Translations under genes and position numbers: made by a program
Shown: one piece after another, positions 24,383 to 31,752 of the stretch
How the letters are laid out: each line of letters starts with the position of its first letter
Position numbering within the stretch: position 1 is the first letter of the stretch
Notes under the pieces: model-generated
Database searches by the model: none
What the model saw: only the letters and a program-made list of their open reading frames with translations
What the model was told of the DNA's origin: nothing
Source of the DNA: Acetobacteraceae bacterium
GTDB taxonomy: Bacteria > Pseudomonadota > Alphaproteobacteria > Acetobacterales > Acetobacteraceae
Length of the DNA stretch: 32,180 bases
Assembly: GCA_030039695.1 (NCBI GenBank)
Contig: JASHVB010000213.1
Coordinates: forward strand, 1 to 32,180
Direction: 5' to 3'

Positions 24383-24565
24383 CCGCGACTGGATCCAGCG
24401 GCGCCAGCACGCCAGCGGCGTCCCGGAGTGTCGTTCAGGAAGCGGACATCTCGAGGGCCAACCGTCGCGAGGACCGGTCCTGCGAGGCGGACTGGCCGAC
24501 GCGTTGCGAGCGCGTGGAGGTCGTGGCGGCAACACAGCCCCTTGCTCGACCTCACCAGCAAGCGC

Positions 24566-24607
24566 GCGATGCCGCCGCAGCCTTCCGCGATGCCGCCGCA
24601 GCCTTCA
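24566..24607. repeat. Two tandem 21-base repeats at the xthA 3' end
   Basis: GCGATGCCGCCGCAGCCTTC(C/A) is present twice, at 24566-24586 and 24587-24607, with only the last base different. The second copy contains the xthA stop codon (24605-24607); in the first copy the same position reads as a sense codon. Confidence 0.8.
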
Positions 24608-25375
24608 GTCGAGCTCGACGACGACCGGCACGTGGTCCGACGGCTGTGGCTGTGCGCGTTGCTCCTTGTCGGGATTGGCCGCGACCAGGCGCTCCGCCAG
24701 AGTAGGCGACAGCAGCGCGTGGTCGATGCGCAGGCCCAGGTCGCGCTGCCAGGCGCCGGCCTGGTAGTCCCAGAAGGTGTAAATGGCGCCGTGCGGATGG
24801 ACCGCGCGCACCGCGTCGGTCAGGCCCTGCCAGATCAGCCGTCGGAAGCGCGCACGGCTTTCCGGCCGTACGAGCGCGTCGGTGGCCGACAAAGCGCCGG
24901 GTGCGTAGTCGTCATCGGCTGGCGCCACATTGAAATCGCCGGCGACCACCAGCGGCGTGTCCGCGTCCAGCAGTTCCGCCGCGCGATCGGCCAGCGCATC
25001 CATCCACGCCAGCTTGTAGGCGAACCCATCGTCGCCACGCGAATTGCCGTTCGGCAAATAGATACCGGCAATGGTGATGCCGTCGACCACGACCTCCAGG
25101 TAGCGCGCCTGGACGTCGTCTGCCGGGAGCCCTGGCAGGGCGCGGTGCGTCACGGTGAATGGGATGCGGCTGAGGACCGCGACGCCGTTGTACGCTTTCT
25201 GGCCCACGGCCTCCGTCGTGTAGCCCAGCCCGTGGAACGGTAAGGATGGAAAGGCCGCACTCTCACACTTGATCTCCTGTAGGATCAAGAGATCCGGCTG
25301 ATTCGCCTGTAGCCAACGCTGCACATGCGTCTCGCGCTGGCGGATCGAATTGACGTTCCAGGTGGCAAGCTTCAT
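24605..25375 (-). CDS. xthA: Exodeoxyribonuclease III
   Basis: Apurinic/apyrimidinic endonuclease and 3'-5' exonuclease of base-excision repair, 256 residues. The Mg-binding Glu is in LILQEIKCE near residue 34, KLATWNVNSIRQRE is the opening, YNGVAVLSRIP and YLPNGNSRGDDGFAYKLAW are conserved, VVAGDFNVAPADDDY holds the catalytic Asp/Asn, YTFWDYQAGAWQRDLGLRIDH leads to the C-terminal part, and QPSDHVPVVVEL carries the final Asp-His. The ATG at 25375 gives the family N-terminus exactly; the longer open frame is a shadow. It is divergent from the glutathione transferase with a 103-base gap that should hold both promoters. A tandem repeat overlaps its stop. Confidence 0.95.
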   Translation of the reverse strand: MKLATWNVNSIRQRETHVQRWLQANQPDLLILQEIKCESAAFPSLPFHGLGYTTEAVGQKAYNGVAVLSRIPFTVTHRALPGLPADDVQARYLEVVVDGITIAGIYLPNGNSRGDDGFAYKLAWMDALADRAAELLDADTPLVVAGDFNVAPADDDYAPGALSATDALVRPESRARFRRLIWQGLTDAVRAVHPHGAIYTFWDYQAGAWQRDLGLRIDHALLSPTLAERLVAANPDKEQRAQPQPSDHVPVVVELD

Positions 25376-25478
25376 TTCGGCATCAGTCGTCTGTGGGCAG
25401 TGATCAGAATAGCGGCGGGGTTGAGCGGTGTCGCGGGTGCGGGCACAGTCGGTGCCGCATTTGCGGGAGGCAGCGGCA

Positions 25479-26105
25479 ATGGCGATCGAACTCCACACCT
25501 GGAACACCCCGAACGGGCGGAAGATCAGCGTGGCGCTGGAGGAGATGGGGCTGCCATACAGTGTCCATCCGGTGAATATTTCCAAGGGCGAGCAATTCAA
25601 TCCCAGCTTCCTGAAGATCAGTCCGAACAACCGGATTCCGGCGATCATCGACCCGGAAGGTCCGGGCGGCTCGCCGATTAGCGTGTTCGAGTCGGGAGCG
25701 ATCCTGATCTATCTCGGCGTGAAAACCGGCAAGTTCTATCCATCGGAGATGCGCGCGCAGGTGCCGGTGCTGGAATGGCTGATGTGGCAAATGGGCGGGT
25801 TCGGGCCGATGCCCGGCCAGGTGCACCACTTCCTGCAAGTGGAGAACGAACAGGACCGGCGGTATGGGCTGGAGCGGTACAGCAAGGAGACACGGCGGCT
25901 GTATGGCGTGCTGGACAAGCGGTTGGCGGGACGGGATTACGTGGCCGACGATTGCTCGATCGCTGACTTCGCTATCCTCGGCTGGGCATGGCGGCATGAG
26001 CGGCACCAAGTGAACCTCGCGGACTTCCCGAACGTGCAGCGCTGGTACAACACGATGATGGCGCGGCCGGGGACCAAGCGCGGCTTCGAGATCGCGCTGA
26101 GCTGA
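25479..26105 (+). CDS. yfcG: Glutathione transferase, YfcG-like (nu class)
   Basis: 208-residue GST closely following E. coli YfcG, a glutathione-dependent disulfide-bond oxidoreductase. The thioredoxin-fold N-domain has TPNGRKISVALEEMGLPY at residues 10-27, where Thr and Asn contact glutathione, then FLKISPNNRIPAII and VFESGAILIYL. The helical C-domain has WLMWQMGGFGPMPGQVHHF, RYSKETRRLYGVLDKRL and the DCSIADFAILGWAW cap. The ATG at 25479 follows GGGAGG with about 9 bases. Cytosolic. The nearby exonuclease III and, farther off, MsrP fit a general stress theme, but these are separate transcripts. YfcG-type activity is inferred from motifs. Confidence 0.88.
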   Translation: MAIELHTWNTPNGRKISVALEEMGLPYSVHPVNISKGEQFNPSFLKISPNNRIPAIIDPEGPGGSPISVFESGAILIYLGVKTGKFYPSEMRAQVPVLEWLMWQMGGFGPMPGQVHHFLQVENEQDRRYGLERYSKETRRLYGVLDKRLAGRDYVADDCSIADFAILGWAWRHERHQVNLADFPNVQRWYNTMMARPGTKRGFEIALS

Positions 26106-26144
26106 CTCTCGCCACCCGCGTCGCAGCTGCAGAGGGGAAGCGCC

Positions 26145-27221
26145 ATGAACGCCGTGGCTACACGAATTTTCGCGGGCGCGGGCGCCGCGCGGTCCCAGCA
26201 CGGCACCGAAACCCGCGGTGGCTTGTTTCGCTACAGCGATGATGGCGGCGACTGGGCAGGGCTGACCGACGGCCTGCCCGCCAAGGCCGAAGTGCACGCG
26301 ATTCTTGTTCGGCCGGACAATCCGAACGAAATCTTTGCCGGCACGCAGGACGGGCCGTTCCGCAGCACTGATGGCGGCGATCGCTGGCAGCAGCTGAGCT
26401 TTCCTGAGCCTGGCGTGATGATCTGGTCGCTCTGTCTCCATCCGACGCGGCCCAATGTGCTGTACACCGGATCGGCGCCGATCGCGCTGTATCGCAGCCT
26501 CGATGGAGGAGCAAACTGGCACCGGCTGCGCAACGCCGTCTCGCCGGCACACTGCGAGCGCGCCGGGTTCGACAGCCGCGTGCTGCGCATCACTGTCGAT
26601 CCCCGCCGGCCGGACGATATCTACGCGGCGCTAGAAGTGAGCGGCGTCATCCGCAGCATCGACGGCGGTGAGACCTGGTCGGATATGTCGGCGCCGTTGA
26701 TGAAGTTCGCGGACCAGCCACGTTATCAAAGCAACGTTGGCGGCCGGCATTGCGGGGCCTGCGAGGGGATGCTTGACTCGCACGCGACCGCCATCAGCCC
26801 TGCGGCGCCGGAGACCGTGTTCCTTGGTCTTCGCATGGGGCTGTTCCGCAGCGACGATCGCGGTGCGACTTGGCACGACGCCGAGATCGGTCGCTTCTCG
26901 CCGCTGATATATTGCCACGACGTAATCGTCTCGGCGCACGATCCACACGTGCTGTATACCTGCCTCTCGCCCGCGGCGTTCAGTACTGACGGCGCGCTGT
27001 ATCGCAGCACGGATCTGGGCGCCACCTGGCGTCGCATCGATCACGGCATCAAGGCGGAGTCGACGCTGATGGCCGTGGCGGAACACCACACCGATCCCGC
27101 GCGGATCGCCTGCGTCACCCGCGCGGGCCAAGTGTTCGGCACCGCCGACGGCGGGGCGTCGTGGCAGGAGTATCGCCTGCCCCAAGGGGTGGAGGACGTC
27201 TACGCGGTCGCCTGCGCGTGA
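26145..27221 (+). CDS. Asp-box (BNR) beta-propeller protein
   Basis: 358-residue protein made of Asp-box (BNR) repeats of the form S-x-D-x-G-x-x-W. Seven are visible: SDDGGDWAGL, STDGGDRWQQL, SLDGGANWHRL, SIDGGETWSDM, SDDRGATWHDA, STDLGATWRRI and ADGGASWQEY, enough for a seven-bladed propeller covering the whole protein. There is no signal peptide or membrane segment, so it is probably cytosolic, although many relatives are exported. Sialidase catalytic residues (Arg triad, Tyr) are not evident, so glycosidase activity should not be assumed. GRHCGACEGMLDSHATAIS in the middle breaks the repeat pattern and could hold a site. The ATG at 26145 follows GAGGGGA. It lies 39 bases after the GST gene and may be co-transcribed. 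Confidence 0.82.
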   Translation: MNAVATRIFAGAGAARSQHGTETRGGLFRYSDDGGDWAGLTDGLPAKAEVHAILVRPDNPNEIFAGTQDGPFRSTDGGDRWQQLSFPEPGVMIWSLCLHPTRPNVLYTGSAPIALYRSLDGGANWHRLRNAVSPAHCERAGFDSRVLRITVDPRRPDDIYAALEVSGVIRSIDGGETWSDMSAPLMKFADQPRYQSNVGGRHCGACEGMLDSHATAISPAAPETVFLGLRMGLFRSDDRGATWHDAEIGRFSPLIYCHDVIVSAHDPHVLYTCLSPAAFSTDGALYRSTDLGATWRRIDHGIKAESTLMAVAEHHTDPARIACVTRAGQVFGTADGGASWQEYRLPQGVEDVYAVACA

Positions 27222-27266
27222 AAGGTGAAGACGTGCACGGCTGGGACACAGCCGATTCCGCCGCGT

Positions 27267-27296
27267 TTGACGATCGGGCGGTGTTTCCCCTAGAAA
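27267..27296 (+). promoter_or_regulatory. Candidate tRNA-Ser promoter
   Basis: TTGACG at 27267-27272 is followed after 17-18 bases by CTAGAA/TAGAAA at 27290-27296. It lies about 55 bases before the tRNA. Confidence 0.4.
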
Positions 27297-27349
27297 CGCC
27301 AGAAGCAAACGCCGTGTCCGGGCCTGTCCCGGGTATGCGCTTCCCCGGC

Positions 27350-27442
27350 GGAGGGGTGGCCGAGTGGCTGAAGGCGGCGGTTTGCTAAACCGTTATACGG
27401 GGTCAACCCGTATCGTGAGTTCGAATCTCATCCCCTCCGCCA
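27350..27442 (+). tRNA. tRNA-Ser (anticodon GCT)
   Basis: The acceptor stem GGAGGGG (27350-27356) pairs with CCCCTCC (27432-27438), followed by discriminator G and an encoded CCA at 27440-27442. The D arm begins TGGCCGAGTGGCTGAAGGCG, the anticodon loop is in GGTTTGCTAAACC, and the long variable arm (TTATACGGGGTCAACCCGTA) is that of a class II tRNA. The T arm is GTGAGTTCGAATCTCAT. Anticodon GCT reads AGC and AGT serine codons. Confidence 0.97.
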
Positions 27443-27968
27443 TCCATACCTCGTAATCAATTGAATCGGCCAACAAAATTCGCCGCAGGCCCATGCCGGC
27501 AGACACGACAGCATGCACTTCGGCCGTCGTGCTCGCACCGCGTCCCCATCGTCCCACGCCCGAGACGCCCTTGCGCCAACCATCTGTGCCAGCGCCAAAG
27601 CCGCGCGACGACACAACGACTCGCGGCACGCGAACGATCGGCCGAATTTCAAGTTGGGCGACAAGAGTTGTCTCTTCGGTAGAATCATCCCAGCCGCGGG
27701 GACCAATGACCGCCTGGGGTAGGAACCTGCCTGTCCGGTGAGGAGACGACTCATGGCCAAAGCTGACACACGCTGATACGCCAACATTTACTCCAACCAG
27801 CCTACCCGGATGTTGTGAGACCAGACATTGTGTTCGATAAGCTGGAGAGCTTATCTCCGGAGGGAGATTCTGGCAGCCTCGACGGACATGATTACACGAC
27901 CAAGGGCGGGCAGACCAAGATCCTTGTCACCACACGCCTAATCGTGAGTAACTGGAACATGCATCAGA
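27443..27968. other. Gene-free interval after tRNA-Ser
   Basis: 526 bases with no intact gene and no integrase. No second copy of the tRNA 3' end was seen here or further downstream. The second half holds the broken coding scrap described separately. From here to about 30340 the DNA is visibly less GC-rich than the rest of the window. Confidence 0.55.
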
Positions 27969-27985
27969 TCAGCGCAGCGATCTGA
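27753..27985 (+). pseudogene. Possible broken small gene
   Basis: An ATG at 27753 with a good AGGAG at 27741-27745 opens MAKADTR and stops at once. Another frame, open from a TGA just after, reads LLQPAYPDVVRPDIVFDKLE, then SLSPEGDSGSLDGHDYTTKG, to a TGA at 27985, overlapping the end of the epoxide hydrolase on the other strand. The residues look protein-like. A frameshifted remnant is possible; the family is not recognised and chance is not excluded. Confidence 0.25.
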
Positions 27986-29264
27986 AAGCTGCGCGAACCT
28001 CCTCCGAGAAGAGTTGCGGCTGCTCCCAGGCTGCAAAGTGCCCGCCGTTGGCGACGTTACTGTTGTAGTAGATAATCTTGTGATACACTGTCGCTGTCCA
28101 ACTTCTCGGGGCTTGATAGATCTCGCCCGGAAAAACGCTGACGGCAGCCGGGACGGAGACGCTGGTCGCGTTTCCCTTTATGTACCAATAGAAGCGACAG
28201 GAAGAGATGCCCGTGTTTGTCAAATAGTAGAGTGTGATGTTATCGAGTAGATCGTCCCGTGTGAAGCCATCTGCGGGGTGCCCGTCGATCGTGCGCCCGA
28301 AGATGGCTGAGAGCTGTACTGGCGCCGGCTGGCCATAGCCGTCACCGTGGTCCAGTAGCCAGGCTGCGAGACCGATGGGGTCCGTCAATCCGTATAGTGT
28401 TTGGGGCCGCGTGCGATTTTCCAATGCGTAGGCCGAGTGCAAAGTATTGAATCTCAACAGCTGCTCATACGCCCGAGTTTCAACAGCTGAAAAACTCGGT
28501 GACGGGGGATCGCCGCACCGCAGCGCTTTCGCGACGTTGAGTGGAATAATGTAAGGGAAGTTGCTATGAATGCCCAGCAGCTCAGGAGGCGCCTGTTGAC
28601 CTAGCATGTTGGTTACAATCGCACCCACGTCACCGCCCTGCGCCACAAACTTTGCGTAGCCCAGACGTCTCATCAACGCAGTCCAGGCGCGTGCCGTTTC
28701 GTTCGGGCCCCACATCGTGGTGGGCTTGCCTGAAAACCCATAACCGGGAATTGCCGGAATCACGACATGGAAGGCGTCTGACGCGCTCGCGCCATACGCC
28801 GTGGGGTTGGTAAGTGGATCGATAATCTTCAGTTGCTCGATAGGCGAGCCGGGCCACCCATGGGTGACGATGATCGGCAACGCGTTTTCATGTTTCGAAC
28901 GAACGTGAATGAAATAGATGTCTAGGCCATCGATCTCAGTCATGAACTGCGGAAGAGAGTTCAGCTTCGCCTCGCACTTGCGCCAATCGTAGTTCGTGGC
29001 CCAATAGCTCGCAAGCGCTTGCATCGTTGCGAGCGGCACGCCTTGCGAGTTGTCCGTGACCGTTTCCCGTTCAGGCCATCTTGTCGCATTGATGCGCCGC
29101 CTCATGTCGTCGAGTTCCGCTTCTGGAACGCGGATCCGGAAGGGACGAATCGCGTTGTCTTTGGTCGCTGCGCCCGCGTTCGTCGGGATCAGGCTGGAGG
29201 TCCCCGCGGCAGCAGCGGTGGCAAGCAGGCCTCGTCGGCTGACGGATGATGATTCCGCGGACAT
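27969..29264 (-). CDS. Exported epoxide hydrolase, Tat signal
   Basis: Alpha/beta-hydrolase epoxide hydrolase with the EHN N-terminal domain, 431 residues. A Tat signal (SVSRRGLLATAAAAGTSSLI) directs it to the periplasm. The EHN part begins RPFRIRVPEAELDDMRRRIN; the oxyanion motif is THGWPGSPIEQ near residue 135, the nucleophilic Asp is in AQGGDVGAIV near residue 210 (usually GGDWG, so Trp is Val here), and the catalytic His is in NGGHFAAWEQPQ near the end. Tyr residues that polarise the epoxide are likely in ALYGLTD- or YYLTNTG-type segments. The ATG at 29264 is chosen because GGGGGA sits 6 bases upstream; an ATG at 29270 is adjacent to it. Codon use is more AT-rich than in neighbours, a sign of recent transfer. 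Substrate unknown. Confidence 0.86.
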   Translation of the reverse strand: MSAESSSVSRRGLLATAAAAGTSSLIPTNAGAATKDNAIRPFRIRVPEAELDDMRRRINATRWPERETVTDNSQGVPLATMQALASYWATNYDWRKCEAKLNSLPQFMTEIDGLDIYFIHVRSKHENALPIIVTHGWPGSPIEQLKIIDPLTNPTAYGASASDAFHVVIPAIPGYGFSGKPTTMWGPNETARAWTALMRRLGYAKFVAQGGDVGAIVTNMLGQQAPPELLGIHSNFPYIIPLNVAKALRCGDPPSPSFSAVETRAYEQLLRFNTLHSAYALENRTRPQTLYGLTDPIGLAAWLLDHGDGYGQPAPVQLSAIFGRTIDGHPADGFTRDDLLDNITLYYLTNTGISSCRFYWYIKGNATSVSVPAAVSVFPGEIYQAPRSWTATVYHKIIYYNSNVANGGHFAAWEQPQLFSEEVRAAFRSLR

Positions 29265-29699
29265 CGTCATTCCCCCGGGTTCTGCTTGAAACAGCTCATG
29301 CCGCGATCCTATTGGGCGCTTCGCCGTTGGTCCATGATGGTCCAGGCATCACCAATTGTGAGACTCATCGGACGACACCGAGTCTCGGAAACAAAGCAAG
29401 AACCGCCTGTCACCAAATCGGCCGCTCTCTCAGCATCGCCTGCGGGACATGGGTCCTGATTTCGTCCATCCGCTCGGCCGCCCTCGTGTCAGGTAAACGC
29501 CCATTGTGAGACTGCGGTCCAGCCGGCAGGCGCGCGGTCGAGTCCAGGAATTAACTCGACGATGCGTAAACTAACAACTCGCGTAAGTCCCTAACATCAT
29601 TACGAACCAGACAAATAGATCCGAAGCACCACGACGCTCGGACTAACCCTGTAGAGTTCCGCAGCCTCAGGTCAAGACGCCCCCGGAGCGACCGCTTCA

Positions 29700-29743
29700 A
29701 TCACCCGTTCACGCAACTTCGATCACCCGTTCACGCAATTCTA
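29700..29743. repeat. 22-base tandem repeat, two copies
   Basis: ATCACCCGTTCACGCAACTTCG (29700-29721) is followed directly by a copy at 29722-29743 that differs only at the last few bases. It could be a regulator's paired binding site or an end of a lost mobile element. Confidence 0.75.
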
Positions 29744-29760
29744 GCGAATACGGCTTCGCC

Positions 29761-29781
29761 ATTGGCCCTGCCAAGGCCAAT
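29761..29781. repeat. Hairpin with ATTGGCC arms
   Basis: ATTGGCC at 29761-29767 and GGCCAAT at 29775-29781 form a perfect 7-bp stem with a 7-base loop, 18 bases after the tandem repeat. Confidence 0.5.
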
Positions 29782-30140
29782 CGATCCCCTCGGACTCGCG
29801 CATTCTCAAGTCCTAGGCAATCCTCCTGACTCAAGACGGGCGGAAATTACTCTAACTCGCCCTTCAACATTGCGTGCAATGCACCAGCCTACGTTTTGCA
29901 TGGTTGCGCCTTCCACCCCAAATGCCAGTGCCGGATCCTATAGGAATCGGTATAGGTGCGGGGGGCCCCGGCACAGCCTTTGGTGCCTACGTTCAGCGGT
30001 GCACGATCCCACGGCGGTGCAGGTATCTATCGCTCGAACCGTGGGCTTCTGCGCAAAAGCAGTCCGCCCGCATGGCTGCTGTCCTTAGGCACCAGTCCTC
30101 TGGCCGTACTTTCAGCGGCCCGGACAGCGGGAGATGGATC

Positions 30141-30341
30141 ATGAAGGATTTGCTTCTTGCGACAGCGATGGTCGCGGGCCTCGGGGCCCGTGCATTTACG
30201 CAGTCTGCTGCGACTGACCAGACTGGAGACGATGGCATGCAGACGAAGGCACACAGCGAGTCGCACTGCCTTATGCCAGCCGTCAGCGCCGTGCGCCTGC
30301 TCTCCGCATATAATGGACGGGTAAGAGAGCGCGGTACGTAG
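30141..30341 (+). CDS. Small exported protein, 66 aa, unknown
   Basis: The frame from the ATG at 30141 has GGGAG 7 bases upstream and opens MKDLLLATAMVAGLGARAFT, a plausible signal peptide cut near ARA-FTQ. The mature part would be only about 47 residues, beginning QSAATDQTGDDG and ending YNGRVRERGT, with one Cys. I do not recognise a family. It may be the start of a longer gene that has been cut off, since signal peptide and ribosome site look good while the body is poor. Its stop is 18 bases before the LysR GTG, whose ribosome site begins at that stop, so the two could be co-transcribed. Confidence 0.45.
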   Translation: MKDLLLATAMVAGLGARAFTQSAATDQTGDDGMQTKAHSESHCLMPAVSAVRLLSAYNGRVRERGT

Positions 30342-30359
30342 AGGGAAGGCACGTATTCC

Positions 30360-31445
30360 GTGCATGCCCTGGCATCGCATCGGCCGACGTGGTCCGCGCT
30401 CGCGCGCCCCGTCACGGGCAGTGAGCGACTAGAGCTGCGCTGTTTTGCAATCCTGGCACGCAGCGGCAGCTTCCGCCGCGCAGCGCAAGAACTGAAGATC
30501 AGCCAGCCCACGCTCAGTCATCAGATCCGTGAGCTGGAAGACTCGCTGGGCACGCAGCTTTCGGTCGGTCGCACGCGCGGCGTCACTCTGGCGCCGTCCG
30601 GTGCGTGCCTGCTCGATCGCCTCGACACCATCATGCACCTGCTTGCGGCGCCGCTGCAGGACGCGGGTGAAGAAGCGGTCCATGGCACGGTGGCACTCGC
30701 CATGCCGGCGGAAGTGGCTCCGGTGCTGGTGCCGGCGCTCGTCGCGGCGTTCCAAGCAACCTGTCCGCAGGTCACGCTCGATGTGCAGGAGGCCGCCAGC
30801 GGCACGCGGGAAGCCTGGCTGCTCAGCGGCCGGGTCGATATCGCGGTGGTACAAGACCCACCGGAATTGGACTGGCTGCGTTTCGCCTCGCTGCTCGGCG
30901 AGAACCTCGGCCTCGTCGCTGCGCCACGTTCGCGCGTGACTGACAGCGATGCGCCGGTTCGCCCGCGCGAGCTCGCAGAACAGGAGCTGATCCTGCCGCG
31001 CGCGCAGCACTGGATTGCGCGATGCCTGGCCAGAGCGGCGTTCCAACGCGGCGTGCGCATCGAACCAGTGTTCCAGGTCGACAGCCTCGCGCTCACCAAG
31101 GAGATGGTCCGGAGCGTGCTTGGCTGCACCGTGCTTCCCGGTATGGCGGTTCGCGACGAACTGGCGCGCGGCAGCTCGGTGTTCCGGCCAATCAAACGAC
31201 CGACGCTGTGCGCAACGCACGCGATCGCTTTCCGGCAAACGACGACGGAGCCGCAGTTGCGCGGTTTGGTCGACGTGGTTCGTGACGTGGTGATGGCGCT
31301 GGCGAAAGACGGCATGTGGAAGGGTGCGCGCATCGTCAGGCCGGAAGCGAACGATTCCATCGCGATATCGGCAGCCGATCCGGGGCCCTGGCGGGCCTCG
31401 GCAGCGGATCCAGCGTTCCGCACTCTGCAGCCCGTCAGCGACTGA
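30360..31445 (+). CDS. LysR family transcriptional regulator
   Basis: LysR-type regulator of 361 residues, cytosolic and DNA-binding. The winged helix-turn-helix is at about residues 22-80: LELRCFAILARSGSFRRAAQ, then ISQPTLSHQIRELEDSLGTQL. The effector domain begins near residue 105 (HGTVALAMPAEVAPVLVPAL) and contains RVDIAVVQDPPELDWL and a second domain with VDSLALTKEMVRSVLGCTVLPG. It is longer than the usual 300 residues because of an extended N-terminus and a tail of about 45 residues. The GTG at 30360 is the only in-frame start after an upstream stop, with GAGGGAAGG before it. The downstream porin is a possible target; dyads lie between them. The effector is unknown. Confidence 0.9.
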   Translation: MHALASHRPTWSALARPVTGSERLELRCFAILARSGSFRRAAQELKISQPTLSHQIRELEDSLGTQLSVGRTRGVTLAPSGACLLDRLDTIMHLLAAPLQDAGEEAVHGTVALAMPAEVAPVLVPALVAAFQATCPQVTLDVQEAASGTREAWLLSGRVDIAVVQDPPELDWLRFASLLGENLGLVAAPRSRVTDSDAPVRPRELAEQELILPRAQHWIARCLARAAFQRGVRIEPVFQVDSLALTKEMVRSVLGCTVLPGMAVRDELARGSSVFRPIKRPTLCATHAIAFRQTTTEPQLRGLVDVVRDVVMALAKDGMWKGARIVRPEANDSIAISAADPGPWRASAADPAFRTLQPVSD

Positions 31446-31542
31446 CCCCCCGGCCGATAGCGCGCGAGAATTGATATGTGCTCTGGCAGGCACGCTTGCC
31501 GGAGTAATCGGTGTTTGTAAGTAATGATGTAGGAAATTGTGT

Positions 31543-31557
31543 TGTGATTTTATCACA
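31543..31557. promoter_or_regulatory. Operator-like palindrome TGTGAT-TTT-ATCACA
   Basis: A perfect 6-bp dyad with a three-base centre. It is close to the CRP consensus TGTGA-N6-TCACA but one base shorter in the spacer, so a CRP/FNR-family or a LysR site are both possible. Confidence 0.55.
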
Positions 31558-31574
31558 TTGACTGTAATTGTACT

Positions 31575-31598
31575 GGCAATGCGACAATATACATTGCC
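31575..31598. promoter_or_regulatory. Inverted repeat GGCAATG-N10-CATTGCC
   Basis: Perfect 7-bp arms at 31575-31581 and 31592-31598 with an AT-rich ten-base centre (CGACAATATA). It lies 18 bases after the first palindrome and 155 bases before the porin start. Confidence 0.55.
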
Positions 31599-31752
31599 GC
31601 TCCCAAATGCTGTTCGCATAGTGCCACGCGGTCCGGGTCACGCCGGCGAATGCAGCGATTTCGCACACGACGGAACGAAGCGCTGGCGGTCCGACCAACC
31701 TGTGATTCCGCGAGTGGCGTCGGGCACGCCCGGCAGAAAAGAGGAGGATAGA

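Larger units (their letters stand above)
29265..30140. other. Long gene-poor interval upstream of the epoxide hydrolase
   Basis: 876 bases without a supported gene. ATTGTGAGAC occurs twice (about 29354 and 29505), both upstream of the hydrolase. A 22-base tandem repeat is at 29700-29743 and a hairpin with ATTGGCC/GGCCAAT arms at 29761-29781. Open frames here are short and of shadow type. It may be decayed mobile DNA. Confidence 0.5.
31446..31752. other. AT-rich control region between LysR gene and porin
   Basis: 307 bases without a gene. The stretch 31510-31600 is the most AT-rich in the window and holds two dyads described separately, plus TTGACT at 31558-31563. The remaining 150 bases up to the porin look like a plain leader. 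Confidence 0.6.

Noticed and set aside
24428..25243. Plus-strand frame opposite xthA
   Set aside because: Shadow; xthA motifs are complete on the other strand.
25404..26552. 382-residue minus-strand frame opposite the GST and propeller
   Set aside because: Crosses two real genes; Arg/His/Pro-rich with no motif.
26145..27221. Sialidase / neuraminidase call for the Asp-box protein
   Set aside because: Asp-boxes are structural; the sialidase active-site residues are not evident.
27350..27442. tRNA-Ser as a proven attachment site
   Set aside because: No integrase and no duplicate of the tRNA 3' end were found by eye, so attachment use is not supported.
30429..31619. 396-residue minus-strand frame opposite the LysR gene
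   Set aside because: Shadow of a clear LysR protein.
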